Part shown: positions 37,573 to 47,070 of the stretch, piece after piece
Numbering within the stretch: position 1 is the first letter of the stretch
Layout: each line of letters opens with the position of its first letter
Assembly: GCA_963775335.1 (NCBI GenBank)
Contig: CAVZIJ010000002.1
Coordinates: 1,240,001 to 1,304,000 of the forward strand
DNA: 64,000 bases
Reading direction: 5' to 3'
Source of the DNA: CAVQCX01 sp963775335
GTDB taxonomy: Bacteria; Pseudomonadota; Gammaproteobacteria; Chromatiales; Chromatiaceae
The notes under the pieces: model-generated
Told to the model about the DNA's origin: nothing
The model's input: only the letters and a program-made list of their open reading frames with translations
Databases searched by the model: none
Translations under genes and position numbers: made by a program

Positions 37573-38502
37573 TCAGCCTTGGCGACGCCGGGTAAACCCG
37601 AGTCCGGCGAGTCCGAGTCCGAGCAGCGCCAGCGTAGCGGGCTCAGGGACGGAGGAACCGGTGCCGCTGTAGCCTTTGCTGCCGTAGTCCTCGCCGGTGA
37701 TGTTGTCGGCGCTGCAATCGTTGGAGATGGTGTTGCCAATCATCGTCACTGCGGCATTCAGCGAAATGGCCCTGCCGCACAGAATCGTTGCGGCCGAATC
37801 TAACGCGACGGTATCCAGGGCAAGAATATTTCCTACGAACGCAGCATTGTCAACCAGAGTCGCGGCCCCAGTGCCAGACCCGCCAGTGACCCCAGTCAGC
37901 CAATACACGCCGTAATTTGAAGTTGGTGAGCCATTGATCACGTTGACGACCGAGTTGGAGTTGATCGTGAGCGCGGTCCCGATCTGGAAAACGAAGAGCG
38001 CATTGGGGTTGTTGCCAAAGTCAAGCGTGAACGTTCCGCCCCCTGCCAAGTCGGCCGTACTCGCAAATGAGTAGACACCTGGCGAAAGTACCACTGTATC
38101 CAGCTGCGCACCCAGCGGGGTGCTCGTCATGCCTGCCAGAGCGTTGTACGCAGCGAGGGCATCACTCTGAGCATTCTGCGCGACGATATCGCCCTTGTGT
38201 ACGAACACGGACCCCGTTGTATCCGCAGGATCCCCATTGACGGTAATGGAGGATGTGCCAGTGATCGAACTCGCTGGGTAGACACCAATATCTCCCCAGA
38301 GGGTCGTCGTTCCGGTATTGGTCACGGACGGGGTGGCACCCAGGACCGAGAAGTTCTCTGCCGCACCCAAACCCGTAAAGGGCAGAGCCCATGCCGGGGC
38401 GGCGCCGCAAAACACGCCCATCACCGCCAATGTCAGAATCGACAACGATTTAAGCGAGTTGGCATTGGGTGTACTTCTTGCATGTTCGGACGCGATCTTC
38501 AT
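37573..38502 (-). CDS. DUF3494 ice-binding protein with PEP-CTERM sorting signal
   Basis: 309 residues. Signal peptide (SLSILTLAVMGVFCGAAPAWA), then the DUF3494 ice-binding beta-helix with LGAAENFSVLGATPSVTNTG, TTTLWGDIGVYP, LSPGVYSFAS, FQIGTALTINSNSVV and GNILALDTVALDSAATILCG. The C-terminus SVPEPATLALLGLGLAGLG plus FTRRRQG is a PEP-CTERM motif: VPEP, a hydrophobic helix and a basic end, processed by exosortase and linked to surface polysaccharide export. The combination implies a surface-displayed or secreted ice-binding or adhesive protein. A strong own terminator and an AT-rich leader mark it as a single transcription unit. Confidence 0.92.
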   Translation of the reverse strand: MKIASEHARSTPNANSLKSLSILTLAVMGVFCGAAPAWALPFTGLGAAENFSVLGATPSVTNTGTTTLWGDIGVYPASSITGTSSITVNGDPADTTGSVFVHKGDIVAQNAQSDALAAYNALAGMTSTPLGAQLDTVVLSPGVYSFASTADLAGGGTFTLDFGNNPNALFVFQIGTALTINSNSVVNVINGSPTSNYGVYWLTGVTGGSGTGAATLVDNAAFVGNILALDTVALDSAATILCGRAISLNAAVTMIGNTISNDCSADNITGEDYGSKGYSGTGSSVPEPATLALLGLGLAGLGFTRRRQG

Positions 38503-39501
38503 GCCGGTCTCCTATGGGAGAAATCCGTAATTAAGCAACGATGAGGTTCGACGAACCATCCCGGAGTACCTAAATAAGTAGGCAATATTTGTGCCGTATT
38601 CAAGTTAACCTTTGCTATCAACCGATTAGCTACGGTGATGAGCACCCGGATTGAGGTCTGTGGCTGGAAGTGTAAAATTTCTTGACAAGACAACCTGAGC
38701 AAAGCGGGGTCACACCAGCCGGGTCACAAGAAAGCGGGGTCAAGTCTTGCAATCAAGCATTCCTGAACCGAGCGGCCTTCGACATCAGGCCTTGCAGTCA
38801 ACGGTCTTCGCGTAAAGCCACGCTGTTCGCAATAATGGGGCGCAGCCTTCCCTTGCGCGTCTCTCTCACGGCTCGCGGCATGGCCAGGTTACCCTGTTCT
38901 CGCCTTGTTGCAAGCTACGACGGGCGGGAGACCCCGTCCCCTGCCTCGTCCGGCCGCCCCCCGACAGTACTCTCGTGAGCCACGCCTCGTCTTGGAACGA
39001 GCCCCGGCCACTCGGCTTCGCCCCCTCGTCCGAAACACCCCTAAGACCCTAATCGCGACTCCGCTTGCTCCGGAAACAGCCCCCGCATCCAACGCGCAGC
39101 CAGCTTGGCCGGGAAGGTCAGGCGCAAAGGAGCACGGCCGGGTGCGGACACGATCACCCCTCGCCCGATGAGCGCCTGTGGGGGGCTTCCGAAGGGCGGG
39201 CCGGAAAGGGATCGCCTGCGGCGTTGTGGCTCTTGGCAAGGGCTCGGCCATTTCCTGCGAGACACGCCTTGCGCTCAACCCCTTTCCGACCCGCTGCATC
39301 CGTAATTCTCACCTGGACGGACCACTAGGCCTATACCGCATTGCTTTCGCGCGCCTCTTTCGCTATAGGTGGGGCGCGTTCCGGAACCGGCGTCACAAAA
39401 AGGGGAATCCTGGCACTTACCAGACGCCGGTTGCAGCCGGGCGAGCGCAGCGGATTGAAGAAGATTAATATTTTCTGAATTTTGAGTGGAGAGCTCAACC
39501 C
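38503..39501. other. 1-kb region without a recognisable gene
   Basis: The first 180 bp are AT-rich relative to the neighbourhood and probably hold the promoter of the ice-binding gene; they include the palindrome GGTTCG-A-CGAACC at 38545-38557. From 38700 the sequence has AAAGCGGGGTCACA/AAAGCGGGGTCAAG words (38700-38745) of the kind seen at short mobile-element ends. The 38850-39460 stretch is GC-rich, open in several frames and without any domain I recognise. The cox promoter should lie near 39460-39490, which is AT-rich. Confidence 0.5.
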
Positions 39502-39654
39502 ATGAATCGGCTCACTCCGGAAGAACAGCAGCGCATCCTGCACGGCCCTCCGAAGGGGACTTTCGCGCTGCTCATGGTGTTCGCCGCCCTGTTCTTCGGC
39601 GCCTGGCTTTACATGTACTTCGGGATGTTCCTGCCACACGGACCTGTGAGATAA
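39502..39654 (+). CDS. Small membrane subunit of the ba3-type oxidase (CbaD/subunit IIa-like)
   Basis: 50 residues, MNRLTPEEQQRILHGPPKGT then one transmembrane helix FALLMVFAALFFGAWLYMYF and a short periplasmic tail. It lies 10 bp before subunit II. Single-helix proteins of 35-60 residues in this position accompany B-family oxidases (subunit IIa in Thermus ba3). Assigned by position, size and topology. Confidence 0.72.
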   Translation: MNRLTPEEQQRILHGPPKGTFALLMVFAALFFGAWLYMYFGMFLPHGPVR

Positions 39655-39664
39655 GGGTCGGCCC

Positions 39665-40171
39665 ATGCACATCGACGCGACGGAAAGAAAATGGCTGTAT
39701 GTCTCGCTGGTGATGACGGCCGTGATGGTCTTCGTTCTCGCATTCTATGCAGTCGCGAGCAACATTCGCCCTCCCAGCAACGTCGAGACCATCGACTCGG
39801 ACAGGCTCCACCTCACCAAGGAGTTTGCCGAGGACAATCTCGGCGTCAAGCCCGATCCGGACGGCAAGGGCCTGGTGGTCACCATGATCGCGGCCCGATA
39901 CGGGTTCTATCCCCAGCACATCAAGGTGCCCGCTAACACGCCGATCCGGTTCCGGATTGCGAGCTTCGACGTGCTGCATGGTCTCGATGTGCCGTTCACC
40001 AATCTGAGCACCATGGTAGTCCCCGGCTACGTATCGGAGGTAGACACCGAGTTTCCCAAGCCCGGGGAGTACCCGATGTTCTGCAACGAATACTGCGGCC
40101 TGGGACACGACCATATGTGGTCCCGCTTGACCGTGGTCCCGAAAGGCTCGGTGGAGGCCCAGCAGAAATGA
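39665..40171 (+). CDS. ba3-type cytochrome c oxidase subunit II (CuA)
   Basis: 168 residues. One N-terminal helix (VSLVMTAVMVFVLAFYAVAS), then a cupredoxin domain. CuA ligands: H105 in VLHGLDVP, and C140, E142, C144, H148, M151 in the FCNEYCGLGHDHM motif. It accepts electrons from cytochrome c. Its stop overlaps the subunit I start (ATGA). Confidence 0.95.
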   Translation: MHIDATERKWLYVSLVMTAVMVFVLAFYAVASNIRPPSNVETIDSDRLHLTKEFAEDNLGVKPDPDGKGLVVTMIAARYGFYPQHIKVPANTPIRFRIASFDVLHGLDVPFTNLSTMVVPGYVSEVDTEFPKPGEYPMFCNEYCGLGHDHMWSRLTVVPKGSVEAQQK

Positions 40172-41790
40172 ATGACTCACACGTGAACCGCCTGAGTCTC
40201 GCCAATTACTGGGTCGGATTCCTCGCGCTCGCGGTGGCGGTGATCCTGGGCGTCTTCCAGGTCGCCGAGCGCGCGGACTTGCTGCCTGACGGACTGGAGT
40301 CGCCGGTGTTGTATTTCGCATCCATGTCAACCCACGGCGTGCTCATGGCCTACGTGCTCACGACCTTCGTCGTCATGGGCTTCGGCTACCATACGGCGGC
40401 GACCAGCCTGAAGCAGCCGTTGTGGAACGGACCCCTTGCCTGGGCGGGCTTCTGGGTCACCCTTCTCGGGGTACTGCTGGCCGCCTCCGTGCTGCTGACC
40501 GGTCGCGCATCGGTGTTGTACACCTTCTATCCGCCGTTGCGCGCCAACCCTCTCCTGTACATCGGCGCGGCGCTGCTGGTCGTAGGCTCCTGGGTCTGGT
40601 GCCTGCAGATGATCATGATGACCCTGACCTGGAAGAGGGCCCACCCCGGGGAGCCGGTCCCACTGGTGCAGTTCGGCAACACCACAAATGCGACCCTGTG
40701 GCTCTGGACCAGTCTCGGCGTTGCCGCCGAGGTGATCTTCCAGCTCATCCCCTGGTCTCTGGGCCTGAAAGACACGGTCGACGTAGGGATGTCGCGAACG
40801 CTGTTTTCCTGGACCCTCCACGCGATCGTGTACTTCTGGCTGTTCCCGGCCTACATCGCCATGTACACCCTGGTGCCCAGGGCGGCGGGCGGCCGGCTGT
40901 TCAGCGACGAGATGGGCCGGATCGCTTTCATCCTACTGCTGGTCTTCTCGGTGCCGATCGGCTTTCACCACCTCTTCATGGATCCCTTCCAGGCAGCGGG
41001 CTGGAAGTTCCTGCACATGCTGGGCACGTTCATGGTGATGCTGCCGACTCTGCTCACCGGCTTCACGATCATCGCGTCCCTGGAGATCGCCGGCCGCCTG
41101 CGCGGCGGTCGCGGCCTGTTCGGCTGGATCGCTGCCCTTCCCTGGAAAGACCCCCTGGTGCTCGCTGCGATACTGGCACTGCTGGTGCTGATCGGCGGCG
41201 GTTTCGGCGGTGCGGTCAATGCGAGCTACGCCATGAACACCATGGTGCACAACACGCAGTGGGTCACGGGGCACTTCCATATGATCTGGGGCGGGACGGC
41301 CGTCTTGATGTATTTCGGCATCGCCTACCACTGCTGGCCCAAGCTGACCGGGCGCCGGCTCGCATCGGCCGGCATGGCCAGAGTCCAGCTCTGGCTCTGG
41401 TTCATCGGCATCAACGTGCTGACGATTCCGTGGCACGTCCTCGGGTTGCTCGGGCAGCCACGCCGTATCTCGTCGACGCCCTACGACAGCCCGCTGGTCG
41501 CGCAATGGTATCCCTTTGAGCTTGCGATGGTCGCCGGCGGGCTGATCCTGCTGGTCGCGGCCCTGCTGCTCGTCATCAACCTGGCGCGCTCCCACGCCAG
41601 CGACGCCGAGGGGGACCGCGAGATGCTCTACGCCGAGCCCGTACACCCCGTGCTGAGCCTGCCGAAACCGCTGAACAGCTTCGCTCTGTGGAACTGGATC
41701 ATTCTGATCTACATGGTGGCCAGCTACGGCTATCCGATAGCACAGTTCTTCGTGCTGAAGACGTACGGCACCACGCCATGGGGGATCTGA
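40168..41790 (+). CDS. ba3-type (B-family) cytochrome c oxidase subunit I
   Basis: 540 residues from ATG 40168. Heme-copper ligands: H56 (STHGVLMAY) for the low-spin heme; H217 and the cross-linked Y221 in TLHAIVYFW; H266-H267 in GFHHLFMDP; H368 and H370 in TGHFHMIWGG. About 13-14 membrane helices. The HxxxY-in-helix-VI arrangement and short length are B-family features, an oxidase type with high oxygen affinity and one proton channel. The operon continues into cytochrome c4. Confidence 0.95.
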   Translation: MNDSHVNRLSLANYWVGFLALAVAVILGVFQVAERADLLPDGLESPVLYFASMSTHGVLMAYVLTTFVVMGFGYHTAATSLKQPLWNGPLAWAGFWVTLLGVLLAASVLLTGRASVLYTFYPPLRANPLLYIGAALLVVGSWVWCLQMIMMTLTWKRAHPGEPVPLVQFGNTTNATLWLWTSLGVAAEVIFQLIPWSLGLKDTVDVGMSRTLFSWTLHAIVYFWLFPAYIAMYTLVPRAAGGRLFSDEMGRIAFILLLVFSVPIGFHHLFMDPFQAAGWKFLHMLGTFMVMLPTLLTGFTIIASLEIAGRLRGGRGLFGWIAALPWKDPLVLAAILALLVLIGGGFGGAVNASYAMNTMVHNTQWVTGHFHMIWGGTAVLMYFGIAYHCWPKLTGRRLASAGMARVQLWLWFIGINVLTIPWHVLGLLGQPRRISSTPYDSPLVAQWYPFELAMVAGGLILLVAALLLVINLARSHASDAEGDREMLYAEPVHPVLSLPKPLNSFALWNWIILIYMVASYGYPIAQFFVLKTYGTTPWGI

Positions 41791-41792
41791 CG

Positions 41793-42464
41793 ATGAGCCC
41801 GAGAATCCTGGCAGCCACCCTGCTCGCGCTCGCCTCGGCCGCCTCGAGCGGACAGGCGGGACCTTCCTCGCTGGTCGCGTTCGATGCGCCCACCCGCGCC
41901 TTGCTCAACTCCGCCGATGCAGCCAGAGGCAAGGAGACCGCGGCCAACTCCAAGTGCAACAGGTGCCACGGCGAGAAGGGCATCTCGGAAGACCCGGAGG
42001 ACGTGAGTCTGGCCGGCCAGCGGGCGGACTATACGTTCAAAGAGCTCATGGACTACAAGTCCAAACATCGGGACGACCGGGAGATGTATAACAGGGTCCG
42101 AAGCCTGGACGACAAGCAGCTCGCCGATCTGGCCGTCTGGTACGCCTCCCTGCCGCTGCCCCCCTCAGCGAAGGTGGCCGAGGCCAGCGCGGCGACACGG
42201 CAGTTGGTGTTCAAAGGCGACCCCAAGCGGATGATCAAGCCCTGTGCCAGCTGCCATGGACGCAGCGGCCAGGGGAGTAAACGCGATTTGGCCGCGATCA
42301 CCGGTCTGCGGCGCGGCTATTTCATTTCTACCCTGAAGGCCTTCAAGACCGACGACAGGGCCAACGACATCTATTCGCGGATGCGGCTGATCGCCGGGGC
42401 CCTGACCGACGAGGAGATCAAAGGCCTGGCGGATTACTATGCCATGGCCGATTCGCAGAAGTGA
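41793..42464 (+). CDS. Diheme cytochrome c4-type protein
   Basis: 223 residues from ATG 41793, 2 bp after subunit I. Signal peptide (ILAATLLALASAASSGQAG), then two class I heme domains with CNRCH (55-59) and CASCH (151-155); axial Met candidates lie in DDREMYNRV and DIYSRMRLIAG. Location in the oxidase operon makes it the likely periplasmic electron donor to CuA. Confidence 0.93.
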   Translation: MSPRILAATLLALASAASSGQAGPSSLVAFDAPTRALLNSADAARGKETAANSKCNRCHGEKGISEDPEDVSLAGQRADYTFKELMDYKSKHRDDREMYNRVRSLDDKQLADLAVWYASLPLPPSAKVAEASAATRQLVFKGDPKRMIKPCASCHGRSGQGSKRDLAAITGLRRGYFISTLKAFKTDDRANDIYSRMRLIAGALTDEEIKGLADYYAMADSQK

Positions 42465-42533
42465 TTTCGCGGGCGCGGGTCACCCCGACCGACACCTGGG
42501 TCGGGGCGGCCGCAGCGTCTCGGGAGCGGCTCC

Positions 42534-45099
42534 ATGACCGGCCTGGCCCGGGCTGAGGCCGACATCCGCGAGGAGCAGCCTCGGGCATCGACCTGCTTCC
42601 ACTGCGGGCTCGAGATCGCCGGCAGGAGGGCGACCCCGGGTCTGCGGGTGCTCGGCGAGGAGCGCGCCTTCTGCTGCACCGGCTGCCGGCAGGTGTGCAA
42701 GGCGATCGTCGACGCAGGCCTGGAGGACTATTACCGCCATCGCTCCCACAGCGACGCCCGCACGCAGCGCCGGGACCTGTCCGAAGTCCTGGAACGGCTC
42801 GCGGTCTTCGATCGCCCCGAGGTCCAGCGCGGCTTCGTGCGTGAGACCGGACTTTGGCGCGAGGCCTCGCTGCTCCTGGAGGACATCCGTTGCCCGGCCT
42901 GCCTGTGGCTGAACGAGCGTCACCTGCGTCGCCAGCCGGGCGTCCTCGACGTCAGCATCGACAGCGCCACTCAGCGCATGCGGGTCCGCTGGGACCCCGA
43001 CGGGGTGCGCCTGAGCGAGATTCTGCGTGCCGTCGCCGAGATCGGCTACATCGCCCATCCCTATGACGCAGCCCATAGCGAGCGTCTGAGCCAGGCGCGC
43101 CGTCGCCGCAGCATTGAGCGCCTGATCTTCGCGGGCGCTCTCGGCATGGCGGTGATGCATTTTTCCCTCGCCACCTACTTCATGGGCCGCCCCGATGCGG
43201 CGGGCGCCCTGCCGCTGTGGGTCGGCATCGGGCGCTGGACGAGCCTGTTCGTGTGCCTGACGCTCCTCGTCTACCCCGCGCAGGACTTCTGGGTCGGCGC
43301 CTGGACAGACCTGCGCAACCGGCGCCTCGGCATGGACATTCCCATCGCCCTTGCGCTCGCCCTGGCCTTCCTCGGCAGCCTGCACGCCACGGCGACCGGG
43401 CGCGGCGAGGTCTATTTCGACTCCATCGCGATGTTCGTCTTCCTCGTGCTGCTCGCCCGGCATTGGGAGACGCGGGGCCGCATCAGGGCCGCAGACCGAC
43501 TCGACCGGTTGGCGATGGCCGTGCCCTCCATGGCCTGGCGCAAAGGGCCCGGCGCCGACCACTGGCAAAGCGTGCCGGTGATGGACCTCGGCCCCGGCGA
43601 TCTGGTGCGCGCGCTTCCGGGCGAGAAGGTCCCGGCGGATGGCTTGATCGTGGAGGGGCGCTCCAGCTTCGACGAATCGCTCCTGACGGGCGAGTCCGAC
43701 CCGGTGCTGCGCGGTCCCGGAGACAAGGTCGTCGCGGGCGCGGTGAACGGCGATCAGCGGGTCGTCGTGAGAGTGACCGAGGCGGGTGAAGGCACCGCCA
43801 TCGAGCAAATCCGCCGCATGGTAGAGAACGGCCTGGCGCAGCGCCCGCGCTCGGCGCAGCTCACCGAGCGCCTCGCAGCCGGCATCGTCGGCGCCGTGCT
43901 GCTGATCGCCGGGGCCGCGGCGCTGATCGGCTGGCATGTCGCCCCCGATCACTGGCTCGATCGCACCATCGCCGTGCTGATGGTCACCTGTCCCTGCGCC
44001 CTGGCCCTGGCGACCCCCGTCGCGCTCGCGGTCTGCGCCGGACGTTCTGGTCGCCCTGGGCATCCTCCCCCTGCGCATGGCGGCCCTCGAGGGGCTGGCC
44101 CGGGCGGACGTCCTGGCCTTCGACAAGACCGGGACGCTCACCGCCGGCCGCCCCAGCCTTGCGGCCGTCCGCACCTCGAACGACCTGACCGAGGCCCAGT
44201 CGCTGCGCATCGCCGCGACTCTCTCAGGGCTGTCGGAGCACCCGCTTGCCAAGGCGACCCGGGCAGCTGCAGCCGGAGCGCACCTGCCCCTGGAGAACGG
44301 CGAGAACGCCCCCGGCAGCGGCGTGAGCGGGAGGATCGGGGGCAAGCGCTGGGCCTTCGGCAAGCCGGCGTTCGTGGCCGCCACGCTTGGTCATCCGGCG
44401 CAGGAGACGATTCCGGCCGATCTGCTCCGGGCCGGCTACAGCGTCTCGGTGCTGGGCAACAGCCGGGGCGCCCAAGCGCTGCTGGCCTTCGTCGACGAGC
44501 TGCGACCCGGGGCGAGAGACCTGGCGCCCAGCCTCGCGGACCTGGGAATCGCGCACGTGGCGCTGCTCAGCGGCGACAACCGCCAGAGCGTGGATCGGCT
44601 CGCGGCGGACCTGGGCCTCGGCGAGGCGCAGAGCGGGCTCTCGCCCCAGGACAAGCTCTCCTGGCTACGGGCGAGACAGGGCGAAGGCCACCGGGTCGTC
44701 ATGATCGGCGATGGGATCAACGATGCGCCGACCCTGGCCGCGGCGGATGCCTCGGTGAGCTTGGCCGATGCGACGGATCTCGCCGGAGCGAGCAGCGACT
44801 TCCTGCTGCTCAACAATCAGCTCTCGGCACTCGCCCCCGCGATCCGCCTGGCGCGGCAAACCCGACGGGTGATCCGCCAGAACCTCGCCTGGGCAGCCGC
44901 CTACAACCTGCTGGCAGTGCCGCTGGCCGCCGCCGGTCTGATCCCCCCCTGGGCGGCCGCCCTCGGTATGTCCGCGAGCTCGCTGCTCGTGGTGCTCAAC
45001 GCCTTGCGCCCGCAGAAAGAGGCGCTCCCGGCGCGGTGGGGCGCTAATGACTCCGCGGGGCCCCGGCGGGTCCCGACTGCTGTGTCAGCCAGCCGATGA
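42534..45099 (+). pseudogene. Copper-transporting P1B-type ATPase (CcoI/CopA-like), one-base frameshift
   Basis: Starts MTGLARAEADIREEQ. N-terminal Cys-rich part (CFHCGLEI, FCCTGCRQVC) as in CcoI/FixI, a heavy-metal-associated domain with CPAC at 120-123, membrane helices, the phosphatase TGES (LLTGESDP) and CPC at 486-488. The frame then breaks at 44041-44047 (GACGTTC). Dropping one T gives AGRLVALGILPLRMAALEG and continues to DKTGTLT (44122-44142), SEHPLAK and GDGINDAPTLAAADAS, a single 854-residue pump. Such pumps supply copper for oxidase assembly, which fits its place behind the ba3 operon. As written, the product lacks the phosphorylation and nucleotide-binding domains. Confidence 0.92.
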
Positions 45100-46597
45100 T
45101 GTCGTCCGGCGGAAACGCCGCGCCTAGGTGAAAGCCCCGGTGGGCATCGCAGCCCATAGCACTGAGCAGCTCGACGCTCGCGGCATCCTCCACGCCTTCG
45201 GCGATGACCTCGAGCCCGAGCTTGTAGCCCAGCGCGATGGTCGCCTCGACGATCAGGCGATCCTGCTCGTTGCTCGCCATCTCGGCGACGAAGCTGCGGT
45301 CGATCTTCAGTGTGGTCACGGGCAGCAGGCGCAGGTAGCCCAGGGAAGAGTGGCCCATGCTGAAATCGTCGACCGCCAATCTCACCCCCAATGTCGCCAG
45401 GCGGTTCAGCGCGGCGGCGACGTTCTCCCCATAGGGCACCAAGGCCGTCTCGGTGATCTCCAGCTCGAGCCGAGCCCGATCGGCGGTGAGCTGCTCGATC
45501 AGGCTCACGCAGCTGTCCTCCAGCAGGTTGCGCGCGGAGACGTTGACCGCCATCGGGTAATCGTGACCCTGCTCGCCCCACTCCTGTTGCTGGCGGGCGG
45601 CGGCGGTCAGCGCGTAGCGGGTGAGCTCATGGATCGCATCGGAGCGCTCCACCATGGGCATGAACGCGCCTGGGTAGAGCAGTCCGTGACGGGGGTGTTG
45701 CCAGCGCACGAGCGCCTCGAGCCCGACCACCCGGTTGCGGCGCAGGTCGAACTTCGGCTGGTAGTAAAGCAACAGCTGCCAATCTGCCAGGGCCTTCCGG
45801 AAATCGGCCATCAGCCCCAAGCGCTCCGGCGTATAGCGGGCCAGCGACGCATGGTAGACACAGACATCGGTCCCGGCACGCTTGGCCTCGTACATCGCCA
45901 CGTCCGCGCAGCCCAACAGGCCGTGGCTGTCATCGCCGTGATCGGGGCAGAGCGCGACCCCGATGCTCGCTCCCACTTGTATGGATATCTGCCCGATGAC
46001 GATCGGCTTCGCGATCGTCGCGACGATTTTCCGGGCGGAGGCTTCGACCCGGTGTGCATCGGCCATGTCACCGACCAGCACGGCAAACTCGTCGCCCCCG
46101 AGGCGGCAGATCAGGTGTGCCTGCCCGGCCAGCGCATCGGACAGGCGCGGCGCGATCTCGCACAGCACCCGGTCGCCGATCTCATGCCCGAGCGCATCAT
46201 TCACCTCCTTGAACCGATCAAGCTCCAGCAGCATCAGGGCGAGATTCCCGGTTGACCCACGATGAGCGGCGCAGCGCCGCGCGATCTCCCGGTGCAGGAG
46301 CTTGCGATTCGGCAGGCCGGTGAGGGAATCGTGAGTCGCCTGGAGCTCCAGATCGATGATATGGCGGGTATTGGCGATGGAGCTCAGGGTCTCCAGCTCC
46401 GCCGCATCGAACGGCTGGGGACCCTCGAATACCAGATTGAGCGTGCCCAACGCAGTATGGGCCAGGAGATGGGTGATCCGTTGCAGGGCGAGGTGGAGCG
46501 GCTGCGCCCAGGAAACCCAGTTCCTGGAAAGCCCCATGTAGGCCTCCTCGAGGGAGGAGCCCTGTTTCGACCGGTGGGAGAGGCTCGCCTCAGTCAT
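45044..46597 (-). CDS. GGDEF-EAL cyclic-di-GMP protein
   Basis: 517 residues. Residues about 40-85 look like the end of a GAF-like sensor. The diguanylate cyclase domain has GGDEF at 167-171, but the metal-site motif is LELDRFK instead of the common LDLDRFK, and no RxxD I-site precedes it. The EAL domain has EALVRW at 294-299, NVSARN, LEITETAL and DDFSMGHSSLGYL, the residues needed for phosphodiesterase activity. Net c-di-GMP breakdown seems likely. Its last 56 bp overlap the 3' end of the copper ATPase on the opposite strand. Confidence 0.92.
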   Translation of the reverse strand: MTEASLSHRSKQGSSLEEAYMGLSRNWVSWAQPLHLALQRITHLLAHTALGTLNLVFEGPQPFDAAELETLSSIANTRHIIDLELQATHDSLTGLPNRKLLHREIARRCAAHRGSTGNLALMLLELDRFKEVNDALGHEIGDRVLCEIAPRLSDALAGQAHLICRLGGDEFAVLVGDMADAHRVEASARKIVATIAKPIVIGQISIQVGASIGVALCPDHGDDSHGLLGCADVAMYEAKRAGTDVCVYHASLARYTPERLGLMADFRKALADWQLLLYYQPKFDLRRNRVVGLEALVRWQHPRHGLLYPGAFMPMVERSDAIHELTRYALTAAARQQQEWGEQGHDYPMAVNVSARNLLEDSCVSLIEQLTADRARLELEITETALVPYGENVAAALNRLATLGVRLAVDDFSMGHSSLGYLRLLPVTTLKIDRSFVAEMASNEQDRLIVEATIALGYKLGLEVIAEGVEDAASVELLSAMGCDAHRGFHLGAAFPPDDIIGWLTQQSGPAGAPRSH

Positions 46598-47070
46598 GGG
46601 GGCCCGAACGCAAAAGATGCAGGCACGTCGTCCCTGAATAGGATGGTGCTTCGTTGTGCCAGAGCGGCACGCGCCCTGTCAAGGCGCCCACTCCTGAGCC
46701 ATCCGTAGTCGTCGGCTCGCCCAGGCCGTCCCCGCCGCCTGCCCACCGACCTGGGCCCGGCGATCCCCCGGAACGAGGAGATCGGCTTCGGCAGAGACCG
46801 GGGCGAGCCTTGACGCGGCAGACGAGCGGACCAAGACTGAAATGATCGCGGGGCCTTTTTCGGAAACGGCCACCGAGACCCGCAAGCCGCAGCACGGCGA
46901 ACGCGCCGTTCGACTTAGAACCTGTCTGTTGGTCCCGCGCGAGCCGCGTTACCGTCCGAAGCTCGTGCCGGCACGACGCACGAGACAGCACTGGCTCTAC
47001 GGGCGGGTGCTGCAACACCGCAGGCCCGGAGGATCGTGACACAGATGCCGTCGGCGACGGACCAACACCC
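46598..47070. other. Intergenic region, no gene supported
   Basis: 473 bp between divergently read genes. Short frames exist on both strands but none has a ribosome site, family signature or coding bias. The GGDEF-EAL promoter should be near 46600-46640. GGCGCGTGCCGCTCTGGCAC-type inverted words near 46659-46690 are imperfect. I see no terminator or repeat of note. Confidence 0.45.

Noticed and set aside
38850..39460. Possible genes in the GC-rich stretch before the oxidase operon
   Set aside because: Several overlapping frames of 60-136 codons on both strands, none with a ribosome site or any domain; judged non-coding or decayed.
46842..47039. A 65-codon plus frame upstream of the 334-aa unknown gene
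   Set aside because: No ribosome site, Arg-rich, no similarity recognised; it ends in a different frame just before the next gene.
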